This document shows positions 7,400-15,134 of a DNA stretch of 15,134 nt, piece by piece. Position 1 is the first letter of the stretch, and each line of letters starts with the position of its first letter. The stretch comes from Propionibacterium sp. (lineage in GTDB: Bacteria; Actinomycetota; Actinomycetes; Propionibacteriales; Propionibacteriaceae): NCBI GenBank assembly GCA_012719335.1, contig JAAYAO010000483.1, positions 1 to 15,134 on the forward strand, written 5' to 3'. The notes under the pieces were generated by a model that was given only the letters and a program-made list of their open reading frames with translations, had not been told where the DNA came from and made no database searches. A program made the translations under genes and the position numbers.

Positions 7400-9652
7400 G
7401 TGGCAGACACCGTGAGCAATGCAGAGCAGACCCCCGATGTCCACCAGCCGTGGTCCGATCTCGGGTTGAAGGAAGACGAGTACCACCGCATCCGGGAGAT
7501 CCTGGAACGTCGTCCGACCTCGAGCGAACTGGCGATGTACTCGGTGATGTGGTCCGAACACTGCTCGTACAAGTCGTCCAAGGTGCACCTGCGCAAGTTC
7601 GGTGAGCTCAGCCAGGAAACCGTCCGGGGGCCGCTGCTCGCCGGGATCGGCGAGAACGCCGGGGTGATCGACATCGGTGGGGGCTGGGCGGTCACCTTCA
7701 AGGTCGAATCCCACAACCACCCGTCCTTCGTCGAGCCCTACCAGGGGGCGGCGACCGGGGTCGGCGGCATCGTCCGCGACATCCTGGCGATGGGGGCGCG
7801 CCCGGTGGCGGTGATGGATCCGCTGCGCTTCGGGCCGCTGCACGACCCGGACACCCGACGGGTGCTGCCCGGGGTGGTGGCCGGGGTCGGCGGTTACGGC
7901 AACTGCCTGGGTCTGCCGAACATCGGCGGTGAGGTGGTCTTCCATGAAACCTACGGGTCCAACCCGCTGGTCAACGCCCTGTGTGTCGGCACCCTGCGCC
8001 ACGACGAACTGCACCTGGCACACGCCTCGGGCACCGGCAACCAGGTGATCCTGTACGGCGCGGCGACCGGGGGCGACGGGATCGGCGGGGTGTCGGTGCT
8101 GGCCTCGGAAACCTTCGACGCCGACGGCCCGGCCAAGCGACCCAGCGTCCAGGTCGGCGACCCGTTCATGGAGAAACTGCTGATCGAATGCACCCTGGAA
8201 CTGTTCGCCGAGGGCCTGGTGCACGGCATTCAGGATCTGGGCGGCGCCGGTCTGTCGTGCGCGACCAGCGAACTGGCCAGCGCCGGGGACGGCGGCATGC
8301 GGGTCGAACTCGACCGGGTACCGCTGCGCGATTCCACGCTCAGCCCCGAAGAGATCCTGATGAGCGAATCCCAGGAACGCATGATGGCGGTGGTCGAACC
8401 GCACAAGGTCGAGCGGTTCATGGAGATCTGCCGCAAGTGGGACGTGCTGGCCACCGTGATCGGGGAGGTCACCGACGACGACCGGCTGGTGATCACCTGG
8501 CACGGGGAGGTGGTGGTGGACGTGCCGCCGCGCACCGTCGCCCACGAGGGGCCGGTGTACGAACGCCCCTACGCCCGTCCCGACGACCGGATGAACGCCC
8601 TCTCCGAGGATGTGGCCGAGAAACTGGCCCGCCCGCACGACGGCCCGGCGCTGGCCGACACCGTGCTGAAACTGGTCGGATCACCCAACCTGGCCGACAA
8701 ATCCTGGATCACCGACCAGTACGACCGGTACGTGCGGGGCAACTCGGTGCTCGCCCAGCCCGAGGACGCCGGGATGATCCGGATCGATGAGGAAACCGGG
8801 CTCGGGGTGGCGTTGGCCACCGACTGCAACGCCCGGTTCTGCTACCTCAACCCCTACCTGGGTGCTCAACTCGCCCTGGCCGAGGCCTACCGCAATGTGG
8901 CCGTCAGCGGTGCCCGTCCGCTGGCGATCACCGACTGCCTGAACTTCGGCTCCCCGGAGGACCCGGCGGTGATGTGGCAGTTCGCCGAAACGGTGCTCGG
9001 CCTGGTGGACGGCTGCCGCGAACTCGGCACCCCGGTAACCGGCGGCAACGTCAGCTTCTACAACCAGACCGGGGACACCCCGATCCTGCCGACCCCGGTG
9101 GTCGGTGTGCTCGGGGTGATCGACGACGTCACCACCCGCACCCCGATCGGCTTCGCCGAAGCCGGCGACACGATCTGGCTGCTGGGGGAGACCCGCAACG
9201 AACTGTCCGGGTCGGTGTGGGCCGAGGTGATCCACCAACACCTCGGCGGCGTGCCCCCGAAGGTCGACCTCGACCACGAGAAGCGCCTGGCCGAGGTGCT
9301 GATCACCGTCGCCGAGCAACGACTGCTGCGTTCGGCCCACGATGTGGCCGATGGCGGCCTGGCGATGGCCCTGGTCGAATCGATGCTGCGCAACAACCTG
9401 GGCGCCGAGCTGGTCTTCGGCGACGACCCGTTCGTGGACCTGTTCTCCGAATCGGCCGGACGGGTCGTGGTGTCGGTCGACGAGGCCAACGAGGACGCCC
9501 TGCTGCAACTCGCCGACAGCCACGGCATCCGGATCGCCCGGATCGGGCAGGTCACCGCCGAACCGCGGATGGTGGTGCGCGACCAGTTCACCCTGACCCT
9601 GGCCGAGCTGCGCAGCACCTGGCAGGCACCGATCCGCGAAGCGATGGCTTAA
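7400..9652 (+). CDS. purL: Phosphoribosylformylglycinamidine synthase subunit PurL (small form)
   Basis: The 750-aa protein is the ATP-dependent FGAR amidotransferase synthetase subunit, step 4 of de novo purine synthesis (FGAR to FGAM). Length matches the Bacillus-type small PurL (about 740 aa), which works in a complex with PurQ (glutaminase) and PurS; the long ~1300-aa form has the glutaminase fused. Seen motifs: [10 protein letters not shown] with catalytic-type H54, KVESHNHPS (101-109) and [26 protein letters not shown] just after it. Next are [13 protein letters not shown] and MSESQERM in the middle, and GGNVSFYN (548-555) in the second ATP-binding-like half, followed by the [11 protein letters not shown] stretch near the C-terminus. 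The GTG start sits 6 bases after a -10 element. Neither purQ nor purS lies next to it, so they must be elsewhere. The M20 peptidase gene follows after 10 bases. Confidence 0.97.
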   Translation: MADTVSNAEQTPDVHQPWSDLGLKEDEYHRIREILERRPTSSELAMYSVMWSEHCSYKSSKVHLRKFGELSQETVRGPLLAGIGENAGVIDIGGGWAVTFKVESHNHPSFVEPYQGAATGVGGIVRDILAMGARPVAVMDPLRFGPLHDPDTRRVLPGVVAGVGGYGNCLGLPNIGGEVVFHETYGSNPLVNALCVGTLRHDELHLAHASGTGNQVILYGAATGGDGIGGVSVLASETFDADGPAKRPSVQVGDPFMEKLLIECTLELFAEGLVHGIQDLGGAGLSCATSELASAGDGGMRVELDRVPLRDSTLSPEEILMSESQERMMAVVEPHKVERFMEICRKWDVLATVIGEVTDDDRLVITWHGEVVVDVPPRTVAHEGPVYERPYARPDDRMNALSEDVAEKLARPHDGPALADTVLKLVGSPNLADKSWITDQYDRYVRGNSVLAQPEDAGMIRIDEETGLGVALATDCNARFCYLNPYLGAQLALAEAYRNVAVSGARPLAITDCLNFGSPEDPAVMWQFAETVLGLVDGCRELGTPVTGGNVSFYNQTGDTPILPTPVVGVLGVIDDVTTRTPIGFAEAGDTIWLLGETRNELSGSVWAEVIHQHLGGVPPKVDLDHEKRLAEVLITVAEQRLLRSAHDVADGGLAMALVESMLRNNLGAELVFGDDPFVDLFSESAGRVVVSVDEANEDALLQLADSHGIRIARIGQVTAEPRMVVRDQFTLTLAELRSTWQAPIREAMA

Positions 9653-9655
9653 GGT
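9650..9655 (+). promoter_or_regulatory. Possible internal leaderless promoter for the M20 peptidase gene
   Basis: TAAGGT, whose TAA is the purL stop codon, fits TANNNT and ends 7 bases before the ATG at 9663. There is no Shine-Dalgarno in the gap. The peptidase may therefore be transcribed from its own start within the purL tail, as well as by readthrough. Confidence 0.45.
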
Positions 9656-9662
9656 CGCGTCC

Positions 9663-10994
9663 ATGACCTTGATCGATGCAGTGGCAGGTGCCCGCACCCG
9701 GGCCCGCGCCGACCTGGAACGGCTGATCGCCATCCCGTCGGTGAGCGCCGACCCGGCCCACGACGCCGATGTGGAAGCCGCCGCGAAGGTGGTCGCCGAG
9801 TTGTTCACCGAGATCGGCAGCCCGAGCGTGAAGATCGTCACCGAGGGCGGCAAACCCGCGGTGATCGCACACTTCCCGGGCCCCGAGGGTGCCCCCACGG
9901 TCGGCCTCTACGCCCACTACGACGTGGTGCCCACCGGCCCGACCGACGAATGGACCGCCGACCCCTTCGCCCCGACCACCCGGGGGGGCCGGCTCTTCGC
10001 CCGCGGTGCGGCCGACGACAAGGGCGGTTTGGCGGTGCACCTGGCCGCGCTGCGCGCCTTCGACGGCAAACCGCCGGTGCATGTCACCTGCATCGTCGAG
10101 GGTGAGGAGGAGATCGGGTCACCGTCGCTGGCCGACATCTTCGCCGCCCACGCCGATGACCTGGCCAGCGACATCTTCGTGATCGCCGACTCCGGCAACT
10201 GGGCGGTGGGCCAACCCGCCTTCACCACCAGCCTGCGCGGGATGGCCGACCTGACCGTCGAGGTGCGCACCTCCCACCACGGGGTGCATTCGGGACAGTA
10301 CGGCGGCCCCGCCCCCGACGCCCTGACCGCGCTCTGCCGGCTGCTCGCCACCCTGCACGATGACGCCGGGGACGTGGCCGTGCCCGGCTTCGTGGTGGCC
10401 GACTCCGGTGACCTGGAATACCCCGAGGCCGAGTTCCGGGCCGAGGCCGGCCTGCTGGACGGGGTGGAGCTGATCGGCACCGGGTCGATCGCCCAACGGC
10501 TGTGGTTCAAACCGGCCATCAGCGTGATCGGCATCGACACCACCCCGATCGCGAAGGCGTCCAACACCCTGATCCCGTCCGCCCGGGCGAAGCTCAGCAT
10601 CCGGTTGGCTCCGGGCGACTCGGGCCCGGCCGCCCTGACCCGCGTGCGGGAGCACCTCGAGACCCATGCCCCCTGGGGTGCGGAGGTGCTGGTCACCGAG
10701 GGTGAATCGGGGGAGCCGGCGCTGCTGCCGCTGCCCGAGCGGGTGGCCGCCGCCGCGGACACGGCATTCACCGAGGCGTACGGGGTGACCCCGGTACGGA
10801 TGGGGATGGGTGGATCCATTCCGTTGGCGCAGGCCTACCAACAGTTGTACCCGGACGCGACCGTGCTGGTCACCGCCGTGGTCGACCCCGACTCCCGCAT
10901 CCATGGCATCGACGAATCGTTGCACCTGGGTGACTGGCAGAAGGCCTGTCTGGCCGAAACCCTGCTGTTGGCCGAACTGGGCGCCCACCACTAA
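9663..10994 (+). CDS. M20 family metallodipeptidase
   Basis: A 443-aa di-zinc peptidase of the M20/CNDP (carnosinase-like) type, expected to hydrolyse dipeptides in the cytoplasm. All active-site positions are visible: H85 and D87 in AHYDVVP, bridging D118 in RGAADDKGG, base and ligand E149/E150 in EGEEEIGS, D176 in IADSGNW, and H414 in SRIHGIDE. An inserted dimerisation domain lies between them, from about 200 to 330, with the SHHGVHSGQYGG motif near its start that is typical of this subfamily. Length is normal for the family. ATG 9663 follows the purL stop by 10 bases without a Shine-Dalgarno, and the MFS gene begins directly at its stop codon. A M20 amidohydrolase of other specificity (for example desuccinylase) is less likely given the CNDP-style motifs; the actual substrate is unknown. 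Confidence 0.92.
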   Translation: MTLIDAVAGARTRARADLERLIAIPSVSADPAHDADVEAAAKVVAELFTEIGSPSVKIVTEGGKPAVIAHFPGPEGAPTVGLYAHYDVVPTGPTDEWTADPFAPTTRGGRLFARGAADDKGGLAVHLAALRAFDGKPPVHVTCIVEGEEEIGSPSLADIFAAHADDLASDIFVIADSGNWAVGQPAFTTSLRGMADLTVEVRTSHHGVHSGQYGGPAPDALTALCRLLATLHDDAGDVAVPGFVVADSGDLEYPEAEFRAEAGLLDGVELIGTGSIAQRLWFKPAISVIGIDTTPIAKASNTLIPSARAKLSIRLAPGDSGPAALTRVREHLETHAPWGAEVLVTEGESGEPALLPLPERVAAAADTAFTEAYGVTPVRMGMGGSIPLAQAYQQLYPDATVLVTAVVDPDSRIHGIDESLHLGDWQKACLAETLLLAELGAHH

Positions 10995-12203
10995 GTGAGC
11001 GGGGGCTATCGCCGGCTGTTCGCGCTCTCCGGCCCGTCCTTCGTGCTGGTCGGGTTCCTGGCCCGGCTGCCGCAGACGATGAGTCAGATCGGCACCCTGC
11101 TGCTGGTGGCATCGGTGACCGGCAGCTTCGGGGTCGGCGGCCTCTGCGCCGGCGCCCTGGCGATCGCCAACGCGGTCGGGGCCCCGATCGGCGGGGCACT
11201 CAGCGATCGGTACGGGCAACGTCGGGTGCTCGTGGTGCAATCCATCGGCGGCGCCCTGGGGTTGGCGTCCCTGGTGCTGCTGGCCGGCCTGGACGTCGGC
11301 TGGGGCTGGTTCGTGGTGGCCGCGGCCGCCACCGGCACCATGATTCCGCTGATCGGGTCGCTGGCCCGGGTGCGGTGGCGCGAACTCGGCGACCGGGCCG
11401 ACACCGACCGCGGTCGGCTGCTGGAGACCGCCTTCGCCTACGAGGGCGTGGCCGATGAGATCGGCTTCGTGCTGGGCCCGGCCACCGTCGGGGTGCTCGC
11501 GGTGATCGACCCCCGCTTGGCGATGCTGGTGGCGGCCGGCACCCTACTGGTCTTCGGCCTCGGGTTCGCCCTGCACCCCACGGCCCGGCTGACCGGCCCC
11601 GGTGCCCGAGCCTTCACCGAACGCGCCGAAACCAAGGTGTTGACCCCGGCCCTGCTGTTCGTGGTGGCCGGTGTGGCCTGTATGGGTGCGGTGTTCGGGT
11701 CGATCCAGACCGGCACCACGGCACTGGCCACCGCCAACGGCATGCCCGGCCTGGCCGGGGTGCTGCACGGCCTGCTGGGGGTGGGCAGCGCGGTGGCCGG
11801 GCTGCTGCTGCCGTGGCTGTCGCCGCGATGGGGACATGTGCTGCGCTGGCGGTTGTTCACCGCCGGCCTGATCGTGTTGTTGCTGCCGCTGCTGGTGGTT
11901 GGCACCCTGACCACCCTGGCGGTGTTGATGATCGTGGCCGGCTTCCTGGTCGCCCCGATCCTGATCAACCTGTTCACCCTCAGCGAGCGGGTCGCGCCAC
12001 CGGCCCGGTTGACCACCGCGATGATGCTGGCCAACGCGATGATCGGCCCCGGCTACGCCCTCGGTGCCGCACTGGCCGGGGGCCTGGCCGACTGGGGCGG
12101 CCACAACCCCGCCTACGCGGTCACCGTCGGTGCGGCGGCGGTGGGCTCGCTGATCGCACTGGCCGGCGGCCGCACCGTCCGGGCAGCCATGCGGTCACGC
12201 TGA
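10995..12203 (+). CDS. MFS family transporter
   Basis: 402 aa with about 12 hydrophobic segments in two halves split by a hydrophilic loop near residues 195-215. Motif A of the major facilitator superfamily is clear between TM2 and TM3 (GGALSDRYGQRRVLV, about 56-70). It is a secondary transporter of the cytoplasmic membrane, probably proton-driven; the substrate is unknown. The GTG start directly abuts the TAA stop of the peptidase gene, with no gap and no Shine-Dalgarno, which implies translational coupling. A transporter coupled to a dipeptidase might export or import amino acids or peptides, but the sequence does not show this. The gene converges with the 12216-13097 gene, 12 bases apart. 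Confidence 0.88.
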   Translation: MSGGYRRLFALSGPSFVLVGFLARLPQTMSQIGTLLLVASVTGSFGVGGLCAGALAIANAVGAPIGGALSDRYGQRRVLVVQSIGGALGLASLVLLAGLDVGWGWFVVAAAATGTMIPLIGSLARVRWRELGDRADTDRGRLLETAFAYEGVADEIGFVLGPATVGVLAVIDPRLAMLVAAGTLLVFGLGFALHPTARLTGPGARAFTERAETKVLTPALLFVVAGVACMGAVFGSIQTGTTALATANGMPGLAGVLHGLLGVGSAVAGLLLPWLSPRWGHVLRWRLFTAGLIVLLLPLLVVGTLTTLAVLMIVAGFLVAPILINLFTLSERVAPPARLTTAMMLANAMIGPGYALGAALAGGLADWGGHNPAYAVTVGAAAVGSLIALAGGRTVRAAMRSR

Positions 12204-12215
12204 CCCGAACTCGGC

Positions 12216-13097
12216 TCAGGTGCCGGTCGGCGCCACTTCGACGGTGATCCCGACATACTTGCCGGTCTCCAGCTGCAGGTCGCGGACGGTCACGCCGGTC
12301 AGTTCGGTCAACGGGAGCTTCCGGCCCCGGTAGGCCCGCACCTCCTTGCCGGCCAGCAGCCAGGCCAGCTTCACTACCGGGTTGAGGCTGTGCACCTCCA
12401 ATGACACGACCTCGGCGACCATCTCGTGGTCGATCCGCACCCGCACCAGGGCGGTCGCCGCGGCGGTCAGCAGAAACTTCGAGATCCGCCCCGACAGCTT
12501 CGCGGTGACATCGGTCGGGCCGTGTTGGATCAGCTCCAGGTTCAGCTTCCGCAGCCGAATACCGGCCGCCTCGGCCAGGGCTTCGGCGGCGAACCTGTGC
12601 ACGACCGCCACGGCTTCCTTCAGCCGGGTCCGGCTGCGGAACTTCACCCGGGCCGGTTCCCGCCCGGGACGCAACCACACCGCACCGTCCGCATCGGTCA
12701 ACCACTCGAAGGGCCAGTCGAAGGCTTCGGCGGTGAAATCCACCGGCACACCCTCCACGTCGAAGTCGGCCATCTGCAGGCTCGCCCGCCGTGCGATGGC
12801 CGGTTCGGCGGTCACCGGCTCCACCGGATGCCCGGCCGACCAGGTGGCCTGCTCCTGGTCGAGGTGACCGGAGAAGGACGCCTCGAAATCGTCGATGTCG
12901 GGCCCGTCGAGCCGTCCGGTGATGGTGCCGGTGACGCCCTCGGGTACCTGCCGGCGGATTGCCCGTCGCACCAGATCCAGAAACTGCTCGGTGGTGACCG
13001 GCCGCGGCCCGGGCCCCAGTGGCAGGGCCTCGATCTTCTCGTCCTGCTCGCCCGGGTCGGTCGGGGTGGGGTCTGTGGGCAATGTGGCGTCGGTCAT
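12216..13097 (-). CDS. Uncharacterised soluble protein, possibly LmeA/DUF2993-like
   Basis: I do not recognise this 293-aa protein with certainty. Residues 1-33 are Pro/Thr/Asp/Glu-rich and look disordered, and no signal peptide or membrane segment is present. The rest alternates short helices (QFLDLVRRAIRRQV; EAVAVVHRFAAEALAEAAG) with beta-type strands (RKLNLELIQ; VRIDHEMVAEVVSLEVH; GVTVRDLQLETGKYVGITVEV). The strand pattern in the last 120 residues recalls lipid-binding LmeA/DUF2993 proteins, but those usually have an N-terminal membrane anchor, so the link is weak. A Trp/Phe-rich stretch (FDWPFEWLTDADGAVWLRPG) sits in the middle. The ATG at 13097 is chosen because TACGCT ends 6 bases before it and the protein-like frame begins there. 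The gene is divergent from purF with 66 bases between start codons. Confidence 0.8.
   Translation of the reverse strand: MTDATLPTDPTPTDPGEQDEKIEALPLGPGPRPVTTEQFLDLVRRAIRRQVPEGVTGTITGRLDGPDIDDFEASFSGHLDQEQATWSAGHPVEPVTAEPAIARRASLQMADFDVEGVPVDFTAEAFDWPFEWLTDADGAVWLRPGREPARVKFRSRTRLKEAVAVVHRFAAEALAEAAGIRLRKLNLELIQHGPTDVTAKLSGRISKFLLTAAATALVRVRIDHEMVAEVVSLEVHSLNPVVKLAWLLAGKEVRAYRGRKLPLTELTGVTVRDLQLETGKYVGITVEVAPTGT
12219..12234 (+). terminator. Small hairpin at the convergent gene ends
   Basis: GGTGCC, loop GGTC, GGCGCC form a 6-bp stem with one wobble, 15 bases after the MFS stop and inside the last codons of the opposing gene. No T-run follows. It may serve as a weak terminator for the MFS transcript, but coding sequence alone could produce it. 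Confidence 0.25.
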
Positions 13098-13103
13098 CCG
13101 CGC

Positions 13104-13109
13104 AGCGTA
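13104..13109 (-). promoter_or_regulatory. -10 element of a probable leaderless promoter (12216-13097 gene)
   Basis: On the minus strand TACGCT fits TANNNT and ends 6 bases before the ATG at 13097. No Shine-Dalgarno lies in the six bases between. No -35 at normal spacing is obvious. Confidence 0.55.
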
Positions 13110-13123
13110 ACCGAGGGACGGCT

Positions 13124-13147
13124 CGATGCGGCTCAAAGGCGATGCGG
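13124..13147 (+). repeat. 8-bp direct repeat in the divergent promoter region
   Basis: CGATGCGG occurs at 13124-13131 and 13140-13147, 16 bases apart, just upstream of the purF -10. It could be a pair of half-sites for a regulator serving both genes, or a chance repeat in GC-rich DNA. Confidence 0.25.
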
Positions 13148-13151
13148 GCGC

Positions 13152-13157
13152 TAGGCT
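13152..13157 (+). promoter_or_regulatory. -10 element of a probable leaderless purF promoter
   Basis: TAGGCT ends exactly 6 bases before the GTG at 13164, the same geometry and nearly the same hexamer as purL (TAGGAT, 6 bases, GTG). No Shine-Dalgarno is present. Confidence 0.65.
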
Positions 13158-13163
13158 GTTCGG

Positions 13164-14657
13164 GTGTCTCGTCCGGATGGTCTGTTGACCCACGAAATCG
13201 ACCCGCACGAACGCGGACCACAAGACGCCTGCGGCGTTTTCGGGGTCTGGGCGCCCGATGAAGAGGTCGCCAAACTGACCTTCTTCGGTCTCTACGCCCT
13301 GCAACACCGCGGCCAGGAATCGGCCGGTATCGCGGTCAGCACCGGGTCGCGCATCATGGTCTACAAGGACATGGGGCTGGTCTCGCAGGTCTTCAACGAA
13401 TCCACCCTGAACTCGCTGACCGGCTCCCTGGCGATCGGGCACGCCCGCTACTCCACCACCGGCTCCAGCACCTGGGACAATGCCCAGCCGACCTTCCGGT
13501 CCACCGCGCACGGCGGCCTCGCCCTGGGCCACAACGGCAACCTGACCAACACCGACGACCTCGAGGCCTGGCTGGCCGAACGCACCGGCGGCGGCACCGT
13601 GCCGCACAAGGAGCGGATGGACTCCACCAACGACACCTCGCTGATCACCGCCCTGTTGGCCACCTTCGACGACCTCAGCAACGAGGACGCCGCCCTGGAG
13701 GTGCTGCCGCACCTGCGCGGCGCCTTCTGTCTGGTGTGGATGGACGAGAACACCCTGTACGCCGCCCGCGACCCCCAGGGCATCCGTCCGCTGGTGCTCG
13801 GCCGGTTGACCAGCGGCTGGGTGGTGGCCTCCGAGACCGCCGCCCTGGACATCGTCGGCGCCCACTACGTGCGCGACATCGAACCCGGCGAGATGGTGAT
13901 CATCGACGTGAACGGGGTGCGGTCGCGCACCTTCGCCCGGCCCGAACCGAAGACCTGCCTGTTCGAGTACGTCTACCTGTCGCGTCCCGACTCGTTGTTG
14001 AACAACCGCCGGATCCACAACGTCCGGGTGAAGATCGGCAAGTACCTGGCCAAGGAACACCCGGTCGATGCCGATCTGGTCATTCCCACCCCCGAATCGG
14101 GCACCCCGGCCGCGATCGGGTACGCCGCCGAATCGGGCATCCCCTACGGGCAGGGCCTGGTGCGCAATGCCTACGTGGGACGCACCTTCATCCAGCCCTC
14201 GCAGACGATGCGGCAGATGGGCATCCGGATGAAGCTCAACCCGTTGCGCGACGTGGTCAACGGCAAACGGATCGTGGTCGTCGACGACACCATCGTGCGC
14301 GGCAACACCCAACGCCAGGTGGTCACCATGCTGCGGGAGGCCGGCGCCCGTGAGGTGCACGTGCGGATCTCGGCGCCACCGGTGCAGTGGCCCTGCTTCT
14401 ACGGCATCGACTTCGCCAGCCGCAGCGAACTGATCGCCCCCGGCATGACGGTGGACGAGATCGCCCGCGCGATCGGCGCCGACTCGCTCGGATTCGTGTC
14501 GATGGCCAAACTCATCAAGGCCACCCACCGGCCGATGGACGAGCTGTGCCGAGCCTGTTTCGACGGGGTGTACCCGGTGCCGATCCCGCCCTCGGCGGCG
14601 GCGATGGCCGGGTTGACCGAACTACCCCAACCGGATCTGTTCACGGAGGACTCATGA
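13164..14657 (+). CDS. purF: Amidophosphoribosyltransferase PurF
   Basis: 497 aa. It catalyses the first committed step of purine synthesis, PRPP plus glutamine to 5-phosphoribosylamine. A 22-residue propeptide precedes the nucleophile C23 in [10 protein letters not shown], so the protein is of the self-processed type. The N-terminal Ntn glutaminase domain shows [26 protein letters not shown] and [10 protein letters not shown]. The phosphoribosyltransferase domain has the PRPP loop [10 protein letters not shown] (371-380). Four cysteines, C265, C411, C462 and C465 (the last two as CRAC), match the 4Fe-4S ligands of Bacillus-type PurF, which makes the enzyme oxygen-sensitive in that family. 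Start is GTG 13164 at the leaderless promoter. The stop overlaps the purM ATG, so the two form an operon. Confidence 0.97.
   Translation: MSRPDGLLTHEIDPHERGPQDACGVFGVWAPDEEVAKLTFFGLYALQHRGQESAGIAVSTGSRIMVYKDMGLVSQVFNESTLNSLTGSLAIGHARYSTTGSSTWDNAQPTFRSTAHGGLALGHNGNLTNTDDLEAWLAERTGGGTVPHKERMDSTNDTSLITALLATFDDLSNEDAALEVLPHLRGAFCLVWMDENTLYAARDPQGIRPLVLGRLTSGWVVASETAALDIVGAHYVRDIEPGEMVIIDVNGVRSRTFARPEPKTCLFEYVYLSRPDSLLNNRRIHNVRVKIGKYLAKEHPVDADLVIPTPESGTPAAIGYAAESGIPYGQGLVRNAYVGRTFIQPSQTMRQMGIRMKLNPLRDVVNGKRIVVVDDTIVRGNTQRQVVTMLREAGAREVHVRISAPPVQWPCFYGIDFASRSELIAPGMTVDEIARAIGADSLGFVSMAKLIKATHRPMDELCRACFDGVYPVPIPPSAAAMAGLTELPQPDLFTEDS
14645..14650 (+). promoter_or_regulatory. Shine-Dalgarno of purM inside the end of purF
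   Basis: GGAGGA ends 3 bases before the purM ATG at 14654. It is the only strong ribosome binding site in the window and belongs to the one gene here that must be translated from an operon-internal position with overlap. Confidence 0.75.
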
Positions 14658-15134
14658 GTGAACCCACCGCCTATGCCGCCGCCGGCGTCGACATCGAGGC
14701 CGGTGACCGTGCGGTCGAGTTGATGAAGCACTCGGTCAAGCGCACCCTGCGTCCGGAGGTGCTCGGTGGGCTCGGCGGATTCGCCGGATTCTTCGACGCC
14801 GCCGCGCTGGCCGGGTACCGCCACCCGGTGCTGGCCACCTCCACCGACGGCGTGGGTACCAAGGTCGCCATCGCCCGGGAGATGGACCGGCACGACACGA
14901 TCGGGCTGGACCTGATCGGCATGCTGGTCGACGACCTGGTCGTCTCCGGCGCCGAGCCGCTGTTCGTCACCGACTACATCGCCACCGGAAAGGTCGTGCC
15001 GGAGCGGATCGCCGCCATCGTCTCCGGCATCGCCGACGCCTGTGTCGCCGCCGGCTGCTCCCTCGTCGGAGGCGAGACGGCCGAACACCCCGGGCTGCTC
15101 GGCCCCGACGAGTATGACATCGCGGGCGCCACCA
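14654..15134 (+). CDS. purM: Phosphoribosylformylglycinamidine cyclo-ligase PurM (N-terminal part)
   Basis: The first 160 codons are present; the 3' end lies beyond the window. PurM (AIR synthetase) closes FGAM to AIR with ATP, step 5 of the pathway, in the cytoplasm as a dimer. Family motifs: [19 protein letters not shown] at the N-terminus, [11 protein letters not shown] (ATP/glycine-rich loop) near residue 65, then [17 protein letters not shown], and GGETAEHPG near 140. The His in AEHPG, where many bacteria have Met, agrees with actinobacterial sequences. ATG overlaps the purF TGA as ATGA with GGAGGA upstream, so it is cotranscribed and coupled with purF. Confidence 0.96.
   Translation, partial: MSEPTAYAAAGVDIEAGDRAVELMKHSVKRTLRPEVLGGLGGFAGFFDAAALAGYRHPVLATSTDGVGTKVAIAREMDRHDTIGLDLIGMLVDDLVVSGAEPLFVTDYIATGKVVPERIAAIVSGIADACVAAGCSLVGGETAEHPGLLGPDEYDIAGAT

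Noticed and set aside
4900..7716. Minus-strand open frame of about 940 codons opposite pepN and the purL start
   Set aside because: Same shadow effect: pepN on the plus strand has every catalytic residue, while this frame has no recognisable motif.
13098..14528. Upstream extension of the 12216-13097 minus-strand gene across purF
   Set aside because: The frame stays open only because purF is GC-rich. The protein-like part and the promoter fit a start at 13097, and purF is beyond doubt on the plus strand.

Overview
The window is a dense, very GC-rich stretch of bacterial chromosome. Composition, frequent GTG starts, the PurL/PurF/PurM sequence types and apparent leaderless genes point to a high-GC Actinomycetota. 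A propionibacterial-type lineage is my best guess, but that is inference. No rRNA, tRNA, CRISPR array, insertion sequence or phage gene is visible.

Layout, left to right. (1) The C-terminal part of a multi-pass membrane protein (to 1085), cut by the window edge. (2) A YgiD/DODA-type dioxygenase on the minus strand (1087-1875), convergent with it with one base between the stop codons. (3) A broken cell-surface adhesin-like gene (about 1930-4524). It has no start or signal peptide, an in-frame TAG at 2617-2619, a DUF11-type domain, a Pro/Thr spacer, and an end six codons past an LPXTG-like MPVTG. A stop-spanning hairpin and a short direct repeat mark its edges. (4) pepN (4585-7221), an M1 zinc aminopeptidase, with an intrinsic terminator behind it. 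(5) A plus-strand cluster of purL (7400-9652), an M20 metallodipeptidase (9663-10994) and an MFS transporter (10995-12203) whose GTG abuts the previous stop. (6) An unrecognised soluble protein on the minus strand (12216-13097), divergent from (7) purF (13164-14657), which overlaps purM (from 14654, cut by the right edge) by ATGA.

Functionally, purL, purF and purM cover steps 1, 4 and 5 of de novo IMP synthesis (PRPP to 5-phosphoribosylamine, FGAR to FGAM, FGAM to AIR). PurL is the small form, which needs PurQ and PurS; neither is encoded here. PepN and the M20 dipeptidase are housekeeping peptide-degrading enzymes, one on each side of purL.

The most coherent unannotated signal is regulatory. 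Four genes (purL, M20 peptidase, the 12216-13097 gene, purF) have a TANNNT hexamer ending exactly 6 or 7 bases before the start codon and no Shine-Dalgarno sequence; ygiD has a near match. The overlapping operon gene purM instead has a clear GGAGGA. This is the expected arrangement for leaderless mRNAs. I saw no convincing novel multi-gene system. The broken surface-protein locus and the unknown gene facing purF are the parts most worth a second look.
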